Positions 1 through 7,788 of a stretch of DNA of 64,000 nucleotides are shown here, one piece after another. Position numbers and translations under genes: made by a program. Location of the stretch: NCBI RefSeq assembly GCF_014645135.1, contig NZ_BMLH01000001.1, positions 434,001-498,000 on the forward strand, given 5' to 3'. Every line of letters starts with the position of its first letter. Within the stretch, counting starts at the first letter, position 1. The notes beneath the pieces are model-generated. The model worked only from the letters and a program-made list of their open reading frames with translations, was not told where the DNA came from and did no database searches. The DNA is from Rheinheimera tangshanensis (lineage in GTDB: Bacteria > Pseudomonadota > Gammaproteobacteria > Enterobacterales > Alteromonadaceae).

Positions 1-408
1 CGCCAGCCGTTTTTTGGCCGCTTTAAATTGCTCTGCGGTTAAATGCTGGCCGGCTACAGTCAGGCTATAACTATGATCTTTCAGCGGATCGGCATTTTTG
101 CCGTCGCGTAATAAGGCGGGCAGGGCACTGGTCAACACATCGCCTAACGGATGATGGTAGTAATCTGCGGCAAAACTCAGAAGCTGACGAATGGGGGCTG
201 CTAATACCGGAATTTGATCCAATACTTCGGTCACAGCTTTGAGTTGAGCTGCGTCGTAGCTGTCAGTCGGGTTCAGTTGCCAGACAATACCTATCAGCTC
301 GCGTTTGCCAAAAGGCACCAAAACACGACAACCCGGGCTTACCTCTTTGTCACAAAGGTAATCAAAATGCAGCCGAAGAGGTATGGGCAAGGCTACCCGA
401 ATCACCAT
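1..408 (-). CDS. priA: primosomal protein N' (PriA helicase), 5' part only
   Basis: This is the N-terminal 136 codons of PriA, the 3'-to-5' DNA helicase that reloads the replisome at stalled forks. The gene runs off the left edge of the window, so the helicase motifs are not visible. The reading frame starts at ATG 408 with MVIRVALPIPLRLHFDYL and continues through VLVPFGKRELIGIV, which matches the PriA 3'-DNA-binding domain, followed by the start of the winged-helix region. It diverges from rpmE, an arrangement common in gammaproteobacteria. There is no stop codon because the gene is cut by the window end. Identification rests on family knowledge of the N-terminal pattern. Confidence 0.88.
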   Translation of the reverse strand, partial: MVIRVALPIPLRLHFDYLCDKEVSPGCRVLVPFGKRELIGIVWQLNPTDSYDAAQLKAVTEVLDQIPVLAAPIRQLLSFAADYYHHPLGDVLTSALPALLRDGKNADPLKDHSYSLTVAGQHLTAEQFKAAKKRLA

Positions 409-604
409 CACAGTCAAAATCCACCTGTTTTATCAAGCAATTAGTGTAAAGCCCGTTACAGAACAAAGCCATTAAAAATAAATCAGCCAATTTGTTGAAA
501 CTTTAAGCCTTAGCCATTAAACTACGCGCCCTAATTTAACTGAAATTGCGTATGGTGTCTGACAACAGTTGATCAGATAGCGATACGGCCTAACGAGGTA
601 ACCC

Positions 605-817
605 ATGAAACCAAGTATCCACCCGGAATACAAAGAAATCACTGCAACTTGTACTTGCGGTAACTCTTTCAAAACTCACTCTACACTGTGCAAAGACATC
701 CACCTGGACGTTTGCTCAGCTTGCCACCCATTCTACACTGGTAAGCAGAAAGTGTTAGACGTAGGCGGCCGTGTTGACCGCTTCAAAAAACGTTTCGCAG
801 TACTGGGCGCCAAGTAA
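605..817 (+). CDS. rpmE: 50S ribosomal protein L31, zinc-binding form
   Basis: Ribosomal protein L31, a 70-residue component of the large subunit that bridges to the 30S head. All four cysteines of the zinc-binding (C+) form are visible, at residues 16, 18, 37 and 40 (CTC and CSAC). Zinc-binding L31 is normally exchanged for a cysteine-free paralogue under zinc starvation, and no such paralogue is seen here. The SD-like sequence GAGG lies just before ATG 605, and a strong terminator follows. Length and sequence are typical of the family. Confidence 0.97.
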   Translation: MKPSIHPEYKEITATCTCGNSFKTHSTLCKDIHLDVCSACHPFYTGKQKVLDVGGRVDRFKKRFAVLGAK

Positions 818-832
818 TTTCAGGCATCAGTC

Positions 833-861
833 AAAAAAGGCACCTCGGGTGCCTTTTTTTA
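833..861 (+). terminator. rho-independent terminator of rpmE
   Basis: A GGCACC/GGTGCC stem with a TCG loop is flanked by a run of A on the left and seven T on the right. It lies 15 bases after the rpmE stop and can terminate transcription from the left. Confidence 0.9.
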
Positions 862-880
862 TGGGCTGCAAAATGTTCCG

Positions 881-1080
881 GCCAGTGGTCAGAGCCACTG
901 GCGCTCATCCGGGCATTGCCAAACTGTTGGCAATGCTAAAACCGGCTTCGCCCTCCGTGCCATCGTCGCTCCGCTCCAATGTTAAAAAACAGCAGGACAG
1001 CTGTTTTTCACAGCTTCAGCTGCCGTGGGCGAACATCATGGACGATGTGAGTGAAAAATCGTTCCAGACGATTTTTTTAT
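881..1080. other. four successive stem-loops in the rpmE downstream region
   Basis: This stretch has no credible gene but holds four perfect short inverted repeats in a row: 881-888/895-902 (8-bp arms), 913-922/927-936 (10-bp arms), 985-993/1000-1008 (9-bp arms) and 1054-1062/1068-1076 (9-bp arms, followed by a T run). The last two have A-rich left and T-rich right arms and could act as terminators. The whole may be a structured RNA, a relic of a repeated element or a set of stacked terminators. The sequence alone does not decide which. Confidence 0.5.
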
Positions 1081-1108
1081 TGCCTGTAATTCAACAATGA
1101 GCGGGATT

Positions 1109-1231
1109 TACCCTAAGTAATTGGAGTTGTGGCAAGGCGGCAAGTGAACGAGACTCCAGGAGCATAGTTGCCTATGCGACTGGGGCGAGAGTGCGCAGCC
1201 AACGCCGCTACAGCTTCAAGAACGACGGGTA
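1109..1231 (+). repeat. ERIC/IRU-like intergenic repeat, full-length copy
   Basis: About 123 bp, bounded by TACCC and GGGTA ends. It carries the ERIC hallmarks: CCAGGAGCATAG, an inverted centre, GACTGGGGCGAGAG, GCGCAGCCAACG and a CAGCTTCAAG...GACGGGTA end. It is recognised from the enterobacterial repetitive intergenic consensus and from six further full or partial copies in this window. It lies between rpmE and the regulator gene and is non-coding; if transcribed it would fold into a long hairpin. Confidence 0.82.
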
Positions 1232-1260
1232 AAAAATCAATGCTTTTATAATGCAGCCCA

Positions 1261-1285
1261 TAACTATATATTAAACATATAGTTA
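1261..1285. promoter_or_regulatory. 9-bp perfect inverted repeat before the STAND regulator start
   Basis: TAACTATAT (1261-1269) and ATATAGTTA (1277-1285) form a perfect inverted repeat with a 7-base spacer. It ends one base before the first possible ATG (1287) and 16 bases before the preferred ATG (1302). Its position suggests an operator or an RNA hairpin that controls the regulator gene. An analogous 9-bp repeat sits before the CadC-like gene at 55835. Function is inferred. Confidence 0.5.
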
Positions 1286-1301
1286 AATGGCGGCTGTGGT
1301 T

Positions 1302-4300
1302 ATGAACGGTACTTTCTTTTTTGGCGAGTGGCAGGTGGACCCCAGCGCCAATACGCTAAGGCTTGGCAAACAGCTGATCCAGCTTGAACCTAAAGCTATG
1401 GATGTGCTGGTTTTACTGTGCCAAAAGGCCGGAGAAGTTCTCAGCAGCGACGAGATTGTCAGTGCCTGCTGGCCTCAGGCTGAAGTGGGCGATAACCCAC
1501 TGCATAAAATCATCACCCAAATTCGTAAAGCCCTTGGCGACAGCGCTACGTCCTCTTCTTATATTGAAACCATACGTAAACGCGGTTACCGCACTCTGGC
1601 TCAGGTGATTTTCCCACTCGGGCAGGAAGAAAGCGCTACACCCCAAAGCTGGCAGGGTGGTTCACCTTTCCCGGGTTTACAGGCGTACGATGCCCGTTAT
1701 GCCACAGTGTTTTTTGGCCGTGGCAGTCAAATTGATACCTTATTGGAACGTATAGCGCAGCAAGTGCAGTACGGCAGAGCTTTTTGTTTGGTGTTAGGCC
1801 CAAGTGGCAGCGGTAAATCTTCGTTAATCAATGCTGGCGTTATGCCAAATTTGATGCAAAACAATGGCTACAACGGCGTCAAGGTGGAGTCGTACAGCAG
1901 TCTGGATTTAGCTGACCTGACGCCAGGCCAATTGCTGATGCAGCTGGCCAGTGCTTTGCTCGACTGGGAAGTGGCGGACCAGCCGGTATTTGAAGGCTGC
2001 AGTGCCGAGCAGTTGGCTGATAAACTACAGCATCAAATGGACTGGGTGCTGCAAAGCTGTAAAAAAGCGCTACAAAACCAAAATGAAAGCAAATCCCGTT
2101 TTGCCATTTTTATCGACCGGCTTGAAGTGCTGTTATCTTCACCGCATTTTAGCGAAGAAGAACGGCAGCTGTTTATCGACCGGATGGAACAACTGGCAAC
2201 TTCAGGTTCTGTAGTGGTATTAAGTGCCTGTCGTAACGAGTTTTACCCTTTACTGGTCAACCATCCTAGTTTAATGGCAGGCAAAGCCCGTGGTGCGCAT
2301 TTTGACTTAGCGCCACCGGGCCGTACCGAACTTTTACAAATGATCCGCCTACCAGCCATAGCCGCCAATTTAAGCTGGGACATAGACCCCAACACAGCAA
2401 TACCACTGGATGAGCTGTTATGCAGCGAAGCGGCCAGCAATCCCGACGCTTTACCTATGCTGCAATACACTTTGCAGGAATTGTATTTACAGCGCAGCGA
2501 CAGCAATCAGCTGCTGTTTTCTGTTTATAAAAACTTAGGGGGTATTGAAGGTGCTATAGGTAAAAATGCCGAGCAGGCCATAGCGCAGTTAAGTACAGCA
2601 GAAAAAGACAGCTTACCTCGCGTGCTCTCTTTACTGGTGACTTTACGTGAAGACGAACAGTCCATCACCAGTCGCACAGCACTCTGGCAACAATTACAAA
2701 ATGACGCTGAGCGTACTTTGGTGCAAGCTATGGTGGAGCATCGTTTATTTGTCTCTCACCTGCAAAATGCTGTGCCTTGTTTTAGCGTAGCGCACGAAGC
2801 TTTATTAAGGCGCTGGCCACGAGCTACAGCCTGGATAGCAGAACATCACCAAAGTTTAAGTGTAAAAAGCCGCTTGCAGCATTTAACCAAACGCTGGCTG
2901 ACCGAAGATAAACACAGCGCCTATTTATTGGCCGACGGCAAACCTTTAGCCGAAGCCCAGCAACTGGCGCAAAATGGCTTTTTTACTTTAGATGCCAACG
3001 AACTGGCTTTTATTCAGGCCTCAGGCAAAAGAGCCACATTGCTGCGTACCAGCAGACGCCTGACCTTTGCTTTGCTTTGTCTGCTGACTTTTACCGCAGT
3101 ATTAATGAGCTTCCGCAGTTTTGAAGCGGAAAAACAAGCGCAGCAAAAACGTTTAGCGGCCGAAAGTTTATTAGGTTTTATGGTGGGTGATTTTGCCGAC
3201 AAATTACGCAGCATAGGCCGGATGGATTTACTCGACGGTATCAGCAATAAAGCACTGGAGTATTTCAGCGACTTTTCTGATGCCAATAACGATCAGTACC
3301 TAAGCACCCAAGCCCGTTTGCAACATGGCCAAACACTGGAAGCTATGGGCGAAGTGGCTTATTCACGTAACAAAATTGATGAAGCCAAAACTGCTTTATT
3401 AGCAGCCAGAGACAAACTGGCACCAGTACTTAAAGAGCAACCGGATAATTTAGAACTGCTCAAAACCTTAGGCGCCAATGCCTTTTGGTTAGGGCAAATT
3501 CATTACGATGCCAATAACTGGTTGGCCGCTAAACCTGAATTAGAACTTTATTACAGTTATAGCCAGGCTATGTACAAAATAGCACCAGACAGTGTAGATG
3601 CCCTTATGGAGCTATCTTACGCCACAAATTCGTTAGGCTCTTTGGCGATGAAATTGCAAGAGTTTGAGCAAGCCACAGCTTTTTTTGACGAGTCGCTGAA
3701 TCTTAAATTATTGGCAAAAGCCAAAGACCCCACCAATACAGCCTTAATAGCTGATATAGCAGATACCCGTTCCTGGTTAGCCAGCGCTGCTTTGGCAAAA
3801 GGGGATATACATAAAGCTATAGCAGTGCATTTACAAATACAGACTGAATTTGAAAGAATGAATAGTGCTTTCAAATCAGATGCTTACTTGTTAGATAAAG
3901 TATTTAATAGCTACTTTAACCTAGCCTCTATTTATCATTATCAAGGTTTAAGCAAACAGGCTTTTGAGCAGGCTTATCAGGCTCATGCTTTGCTGGGGCT
4001 GGCTGTCGCACAAGATCCTAACAATAAAAGATGGTATGGTGAATTGTTCCACCTTAAGGTCTGGTTGATGAGATTGAATGTAACACTACGTGACCCGCGT
4101 GCAAAATTTACTCCTGAGACGTTAAAACAAGAACTTGAACAGAAGAAACATGAATTTGCCAGTGAACAACACTTCGCAAAAGTTTATGACAACTGGCTTA
4201 TTCAGTCTGCCCGTTATTACGAGGCAATAGGACAGACGCAAAAAAGTATGGCCTTAACATCGGAGGCTCTAACTTATTATCGGGCATTGGTCGCAGCTGA

Positions 4301-4565
4301 ATCAGGCGATCTGCAATTAGTGGCCTCTTTAGCTGAATTGGAGTTACTGCAGGCAAAACTGTATAAAAAGCAAATGCTACATCAGCAAAACCAGCAATCC
4401 TGCACCAGAGCTAAAAACTTGTTAGCTCCCTTGCAACAGAAAGATAAAAAACCTCAATATATTCAACCTTATGCTACGGCTTTAAATTGTCTGAATGAAC
4501 TGGATCGACATCCAGAACTGCAGAAGTTGCTGAAAAAATTAGCACTTGAGCTTAACGATCTGTAG
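1302..4565 (+). CDS. membrane-anchored winged-helix regulator with STAND NTPase and TPR region
   Basis: A one-component transcription regulator of unusual build, about 1087 residues. The N-terminal ~105 residues form an OmpR/CadC-type winged helix (ending YIETIRKRGYR). Next comes a P-loop NTPase of the novel-STAND type: Walker A GPSGSGKSS near residue 166, Walker B-like FAIFIDR near 268. One membrane segment follows near residues 587-606, then TPR-like helical repeats to the end, predicted periplasmic. ATG 1302 is preferred over ATG 1287, which lacks any Shine-Dalgarno sequence and adds only five residues; GGCGG lies 8 bases before 1302. The gene is followed 34 bases later by a small gene, probably in the same operon. 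Its ligand and target genes are unknown. Confidence 0.8.
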   Translation: MNGTFFFGEWQVDPSANTLRLGKQLIQLEPKAMDVLVLLCQKAGEVLSSDEIVSACWPQAEVGDNPLHKIITQIRKALGDSATSSSYIETIRKRGYRTLAQVIFPLGQEESATPQSWQGGSPFPGLQAYDARYATVFFGRGSQIDTLLERIAQQVQYGRAFCLVLGPSGSGKSSLINAGVMPNLMQNNGYNGVKVESYSSLDLADLTPGQLLMQLASALLDWEVADQPVFEGCSAEQLADKLQHQMDWVLQSCKKALQNQNESKSRFAIFIDRLEVLLSSPHFSEEERQLFIDRMEQLATSGSVVVLSACRNEFYPLLVNHPSLMAGKARGAHFDLAPPGRTELLQMIRLPAIAANLSWDIDPNTAIPLDELLCSEAASNPDALPMLQYTLQELYLQRSDSNQLLFSVYKNLGGIEGAIGKNAEQAIAQLSTAEKDSLPRVLSLLVTLREDEQSITSRTALWQQLQNDAERTLVQAMVEHRLFVSHLQNAVPCFSVAHEALLRRWPRATAWIAEHHQSLSVKSRLQHLTKRWLTEDKHSAYLLADGKPLAEAQQLAQNGFFTLDANELAFIQASGKRATLLRTSRRLTFALLCLLTFTAVLMSFRSFEAEKQAQQKRLAAESLLGFMVGDFADKLRSIGRMDLLDGISNKALEYFSDFSDANNDQYLSTQARLQHGQTLEAMGEVAYSRNKIDEAKTALLAARDKLAPVLKEQPDNLELLKTLGANAFWLGQIHYDANNWLAAKPELELYYSYSQAMYKIAPDSVDALMELSYATNSLGSLAMKLQEFEQATAFFDESLNLKLLAKAKDPTNTALIADIADTRSWLASAALAKGDIHKAIAVHLQIQTEFERMNSAFKSDAYLLDKVFNSYFNLASIYHYQGLSKQAFEQAYQAHALLGLAVAQDPNNKRWYGELFHLKVWLMRLNVTLRDPRAKFTPETLKQELEQKKHEFASEQHFAKVYDNWLIQSARYYEAIGQTQKSMALTSEALTYYRALVAAESGDLQLVASLAELELLQAKLYKKQMLHQQNQQSCTRAKNLLAPLQQKDKKPQYIQPYATALNCLNELDRHPELQKLLKKLALELNDL

Positions 4566-4599
4566 ATTTTTTGTTTTTAACCCAAACCAAGGAAATTTT

Positions 4600-4986
4600 A
4601 TGAACGCAACAACATTAATTCAGGGCCCTATTATTGATGTGATGATTACGCTGGATGCGAGTCAGGAACCTAAAGTCACATATCTGCAGGATGGTGCAGT
4701 TTGCACTGGTAGTGTGGTGGTGACTTGTGGCGAAGATATTACCTACAGACTGGTCAACTCCGCTGGTTATGCTTTTATGGGCGCGGGTTTTTTAACCCCT
4801 TATGACCATATTATTGATGCTGTACAAGTTTCTGCAGATGGTCAGGAACTGGTACTGGTGGATGAAGATAGTGTGTCAGGCACTACCAAGTTCCAGTTAA
4901 TTTTTACCAATACAACCAATAGTTTGCTGCTACTAAGTCCTGACCCACAAATTGTAAACAAAGGCCAAGTTCCACCTAAGTCTTAA
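4600..4986 (+). CDS. small DP-EP-like protein, cytosolic form
   Basis: A 128-residue protein of unknown function, probably co-transcribed with the STAND regulator. The start at ATG 4600 is chosen because AAGGAA lies just upstream; a longer frame beginning at 4546 would overlap the regulator and has no such site. There is no signal peptide. The whole protein aligns by eye with the C-terminal half of the next gene product: both share a GAGF...P.D core and end in LLLxSPDPQxxNKGxxPP. I tentatively associate this with the DP-EP family (DUF1888), from memory. Two cysteines (VCTG, VTCG) are visible. A beta-sandwich fold is likely but not shown. Confidence 0.72.
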   Translation: MNATTLIQGPIIDVMITLDASQEPKVTYLQDGAVCTGSVVVTCGEDITYRLVNSAGYAFMGAGFLTPYDHIIDAVQVSADGQELVLVDEDSVSGTTKFQLIFTNTTNSLLLLSPDPQIVNKGQVPPKS

Positions 4987-5064
4987 TACTGCGTCTTACA
5001 ACTTGGCTCTAAACTGTATCTAATTCAGTATCGAGCCCCTGTAGCGGTAAGTAACTCTTAATCT

Positions 5065-5091
5065 AAAAGCCCCCAGCCGGGGCTTTTTACT
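5065..5091 (+). terminator. rho-independent terminator
   Basis: A short GC stem (AAAAGCCCC/GGGGCTTTT) with a small loop and a T tail follows the small gene ending at 4986. It separates the regulator operon from the next gene. Confidence 0.8.
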
Positions 5092-5213
5092 TCAGTTTAA
5101 AAAAGCCATAACTCAAGCAGCCCCTCGATTTTCTATTGTGTATTCGCTGTCCCTCTATTAGTGTGTAATCGATTTTATCCCCATCTTAACCCTTTCAATT
5201 AAAAGGAATTAGC

Positions 5214-5972
5214 GTGAAAAAAACGTCCTTACTTTTTACTGCCTTATTGGCAGCAGCACCATTTTTCAGCCAGGCCGCCACTCAACAAGAAATTGATCTG
5301 GCACTTGCCCCTGTAAAAACCAATGCCGATTTACAACAGCTGTTAAATTCAGCTTCGCCTTTAGATGCACTGGAACAGCATGTATTTCAGTTTGTCAGTA
5401 GTGTAAAGTTTTCGAAAAAAGGTAAGGCACCAAGCTTTGATAAAGAGCTGTTGGAAACGAACCTGTCGGCTACAGAGATTTATAAAATTCTGGCGCTATT
5501 TGGCCAACAAAGCAGCATCAGCCAGTATCAAAATGCCGCGATTATCACAGACACCGATAAATTATTATTAACAGGCTCCAGCCTGCCATTTTGTAATGCC
5601 GCCGATCCTATCGAAACCAGTGTCACCTTGGATAAAAATAAACAGGCGATATTTGGTTATGCTCAAGGTGGTGTTGTGTGTGACGGTAATGTCGAGCTGA
5701 CTGAAAATACCACTGTTACCTATGTGTTAGTGCAGAGTGAACAATCGCCTAAAGGTTTACGTTTAACAGGCGCTGGTTTTACCAACCCTTTTGACGGCCA
5801 TATAGAAAAAGTAACGGTAAGTCAGGACGGCCAAAGTATTCAGCTGGAGAACAATATTGAAAACTCCGGTGTCAGCAAATACCAGTTTATCCTCGAGTCG
5901 GAAGAAAATGATTTGCTGTTGGTAAGCCCGGATCCGCAGGTTATAAACAAAGGTGAATTGCCCCCTATGTAA
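5214..5972 (+). CDS. exported two-part protein with C-terminal DP-EP-like domain
   Basis: A 252-residue protein starting at GTG 5214 behind AAAAGGA. It opens with a clear Sec signal peptide (KK, hydrophobic stretch, cleavage near SQA-AT), so it is exported. Residues 20 to about 125 are a helical region of unknown identity. The last ~125 residues are a paralogue of the whole preceding small protein, with the same LLLVSPDPQ and NKGELPP ending. The pair therefore offers a cytosolic and an exported version of one domain beside a membrane regulator. The function is unknown. It has its own terminator and is separated from the previous gene by another, so it may be transcribed independently. Confidence 0.75.
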   Translation: MKKTSLLFTALLAAAPFFSQAATQQEIDLALAPVKTNADLQQLLNSASPLDALEQHVFQFVSSVKFSKKGKAPSFDKELLETNLSATEIYKILALFGQQSSISQYQNAAIITDTDKLLLTGSSLPFCNAADPIETSVTLDKNKQAIFGYAQGGVVCDGNVELTENTTVTYVLVQSEQSPKGLRLTGAGFTNPFDGHIEKVTVSQDGQSIQLENNIENSGVSKYQFILESEENDLLLVSPDPQVINKGELPPM

Positions 5973-6074
5973 GCTTGCCGAAGCTTTTGTGTTTGGCGGT
6001 AAAAGCTGAAAAGTTGTCTTTATCAGCAAGTGTAAACAGGCATTTTACTGCTGACACAAACAACAAAGCTGAAT

Positions 6075-6099
6075 AAAAAGCCCCTTGCTGGGGCTTTTA
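6075..6099 (+). terminator. rho-independent terminator
   Basis: AAAAGCCCC, a TTGCT loop, GGGGCTTTT. It follows the exported DP-EP-like gene and uses nearly the same stem as the terminator at 5065, in keeping with duplication of the gene unit. Confidence 0.82.
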
Positions 6100-6243
6100 T
6101 AGTTTTTATGAGAAAGTAATTTATTTAAATTCAATAAGTTAAATCGGAAGGTTGCCGGAAGGTTTGTTTTTTCCATAAGTTCTAAAGTCATGCTCAGTAA
6201 ACGCAGCAATGCGTCGGTACCAGGGCTTATGGAGCACAGACCT

Positions 6244-7281
6244 ATGACACGTTCAGCACAATCTAAAAGATTATATTTAACCTCTGCACCTGTAAGTGAA
6301 GCCAACACCAGTTCAACTGAACTGAACCCTTCGCTTTATAACCGCAACGATGTAAGCCGGATCGATTTTTCTGGCGCTGGTGGTTATGCGGTCCCTCAGC
6401 TTGAAGCTTTACCTGCCCTGATTGAGTATTTGTCTGAGGCTGTGTTGGTGGTGAATTCCAGTGGCAGTATTGTTTGCATCAATAATAAAGCAGCGCAGTT
6501 TTTGGGCCATACCCAAGGCGCATTGCGTGGGCATTGCTGGCCGGACTTTTTAGTCAAACGTTATCAGCCGCATTACCACAACCTGGTCGATATGGGCCGT
6601 CGTGGTGTGTTGTCGCAGCAACAAAAGCCGACTGAAATGGCTATTATTTGCGTCAATGGGGATATAAAAGATATTGAGCTGACCCTGAGCTACTTGCCTT
6701 CAGATGACCCGTTGCTGGTGATTGTGATGCGTGATCTGACTTCTCATAAAGCCGAATGTTATAAATTGCATACGCTGGCCTGCACCGATCCTTTAACTGC
6801 GCTTGCCAATAGACGCCATTTTGATCAGATGTTGCAGAACTATTGGGATGAATGCAATAAAACACAAAGCCCAGTTAGTGTGCTGATTGTTGACGTCGAT
6901 CATTTCAAGCAGTTTAACGACCAATATGGCCATATTCAGGGCGACGAATGTTTACGCCGTATAGCCGCTGCTATTTCATTGGCCGTTCCTCGTGGTCAGG
7001 GTTTAGCGGCCCGTTATGGTGGTGAAGAGTTTGCGCTTATTCTGCCGTACCACGACGAAGCTATGGCTAAAGCTGTGGCGGTTAAAGTGCAGCATTATGT
7101 CAGTCAGCTGAAGTTTTCAGAACAAGGTTTGTCAGACGATATCTCTGTGGCTGTCAGCCAGGGGTTTGCCAGTGAAATCAACGGTCAGTTCCGCACACCC
7201 TTTGCGATGTTATGTGCTGCTGATACAGCTTTATACCGTGCTAAGGCTGAGGGAAGGAATTGTATTAGCAGTAGTTGCTGA
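6244..7281 (+). CDS. PAS-GGDEF diguanylate cyclase
   Basis: A probable diguanylate cyclase that makes cyclic di-GMP from two GTP. A PAS sensor region occupies roughly residues 45-170 (VVNSSGSIVCINNKA, VIVMRDLT). A full GGDEF domain follows, with TDPLTALANRRHF and the active-site motif GGEEF at residues 259-263, so catalysis should be intact. No membrane segment is seen, so it is cytoplasmic. ATG 6244 is chosen because GGAG lies 9 bases upstream; ATG 6190 would add 18 residues without a good ribosome site. No RxxD inhibitory site is obvious just before GGEEF. Confidence 0.85.
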   Translation: MTRSAQSKRLYLTSAPVSEANTSSTELNPSLYNRNDVSRIDFSGAGGYAVPQLEALPALIEYLSEAVLVVNSSGSIVCINNKAAQFLGHTQGALRGHCWPDFLVKRYQPHYHNLVDMGRRGVLSQQQKPTEMAIICVNGDIKDIELTLSYLPSDDPLLVIVMRDLTSHKAECYKLHTLACTDPLTALANRRHFDQMLQNYWDECNKTQSPVSVLIVDVDHFKQFNDQYGHIQGDECLRRIAAAISLAVPRGQGLAARYGGEEFALILPYHDEAMAKAVAVKVQHYVSQLKFSEQGLSDDISVAVSQGFASEINGQFRTPFAMLCAADTALYRAKAEGRNCISSSC

Positions 7282-7283
7282 TT

Positions 7284-7405
7284 GCCCGTCGTACTTGAAG
7301 CCGTAGCTTCGTTGACTTCGTATTCTCGCCCCGGTCACATAGGTTAACTATGCTCCCGGGGTCTCGAAGCCTCGTCGCCTCGCTGCAACTCCAATTACTT
7401 AGGGC
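7284..7405 (-). repeat. ERIC/IRU-like repeat, tandem copy 1
   Basis: A full-length copy in reverse orientation, from GCCCGTCGTACTTGAAG at the left to TTACTTAGGGC at the right. It begins 2 bases after the diguanylate cyclase stop. It is nearly collinear with the copies at 1109 and 32990. Confidence 0.82.
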
Positions 7406-7590
7406 AATAGGCTCGTTGTGCTTGAAGCCGCAGCTTCGTTGACTTCGTATTCTCGCCCCGGTTGTTCGTGGAACATGGTGATTGGTATGAGCTGAGAGTT
7501 CTCGCTTCAATCCAATGACACATAGGTGAACTATGCTCTCTGGGTCTCGAAGCCTCGTCGCCTCGCTGCAACTCTAATTACTTAGGGCAA
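7406..7590 (-). repeat. ERIC/IRU-like repeat, tandem copy 2 with 56-bp insertion
   Basis: A second reverse-oriented copy directly adjoining the first. Compared with copy 1, it carries 56 extra bases at 7463-7518, inserted between CCCCGGT and CACATAGGT near the centre. ERIC elements of enterobacteria are known to carry internal insertions of similar size, so this could be the same structural class rather than random damage. Confidence 0.75.
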
Positions 7591-7690
7591 TAGGCTCGTT
7601 GTGCTTGAAGCCGTAGCTTCGTTGACTTCGTATTCTCGCCCCAAAACACAGCAGGTTTTGCTGCAACAACACCTGCTGATTGTTTTACGC
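7591..7690 (-). repeat. truncated ERIC/IRU-like copy followed by a hairpin
   Basis: 7591-7642 repeats the left half of copy 2, including the distinctive TAGGCTCGTTGTGCTTG junction, and stops at CTCGCCCC. It is followed by an unrelated inverted repeat (7649-7656/7671-7678, CAGCAGGT/ACCTGCTG). The shared junction shows that copies 2 and 3 arose by local duplication. 7691-7788 holds only a GGGGCG..T-run segment and the upstream region of the next gene. Confidence 0.65.
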
Positions 7691-7788
7691 CTCGCTGCAA
7701 AGGGGCGTTTTTTTATTTGTGCTGCTCTTTTGTCATAGCAGTTCAGCGCCTAAGATAAGCCACCTGAAACCGCTTTTAAGTTCTTGTT

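Noticed and set aside
771-1100. 109-codon open frame overlapping the end of rpmE
   Set aside because: It runs in another frame through rpmE, its terminator and four hairpins; no ribosome site and no coding character.
4546-4599. Longer start for the first DP-EP-like protein
   Set aside because: It overlaps the regulator gene and lacks a ribosome site; ATG 4600 has AAGGAA in the right place and aligns with its paralogue.
7284-7690. Direct repeats that could be taken for a CRISPR array
   Set aside because: Repeat units are over 100 bp, with internal inverted symmetry and no regular spacers; they match the ERIC-like elements elsewhere in the window.
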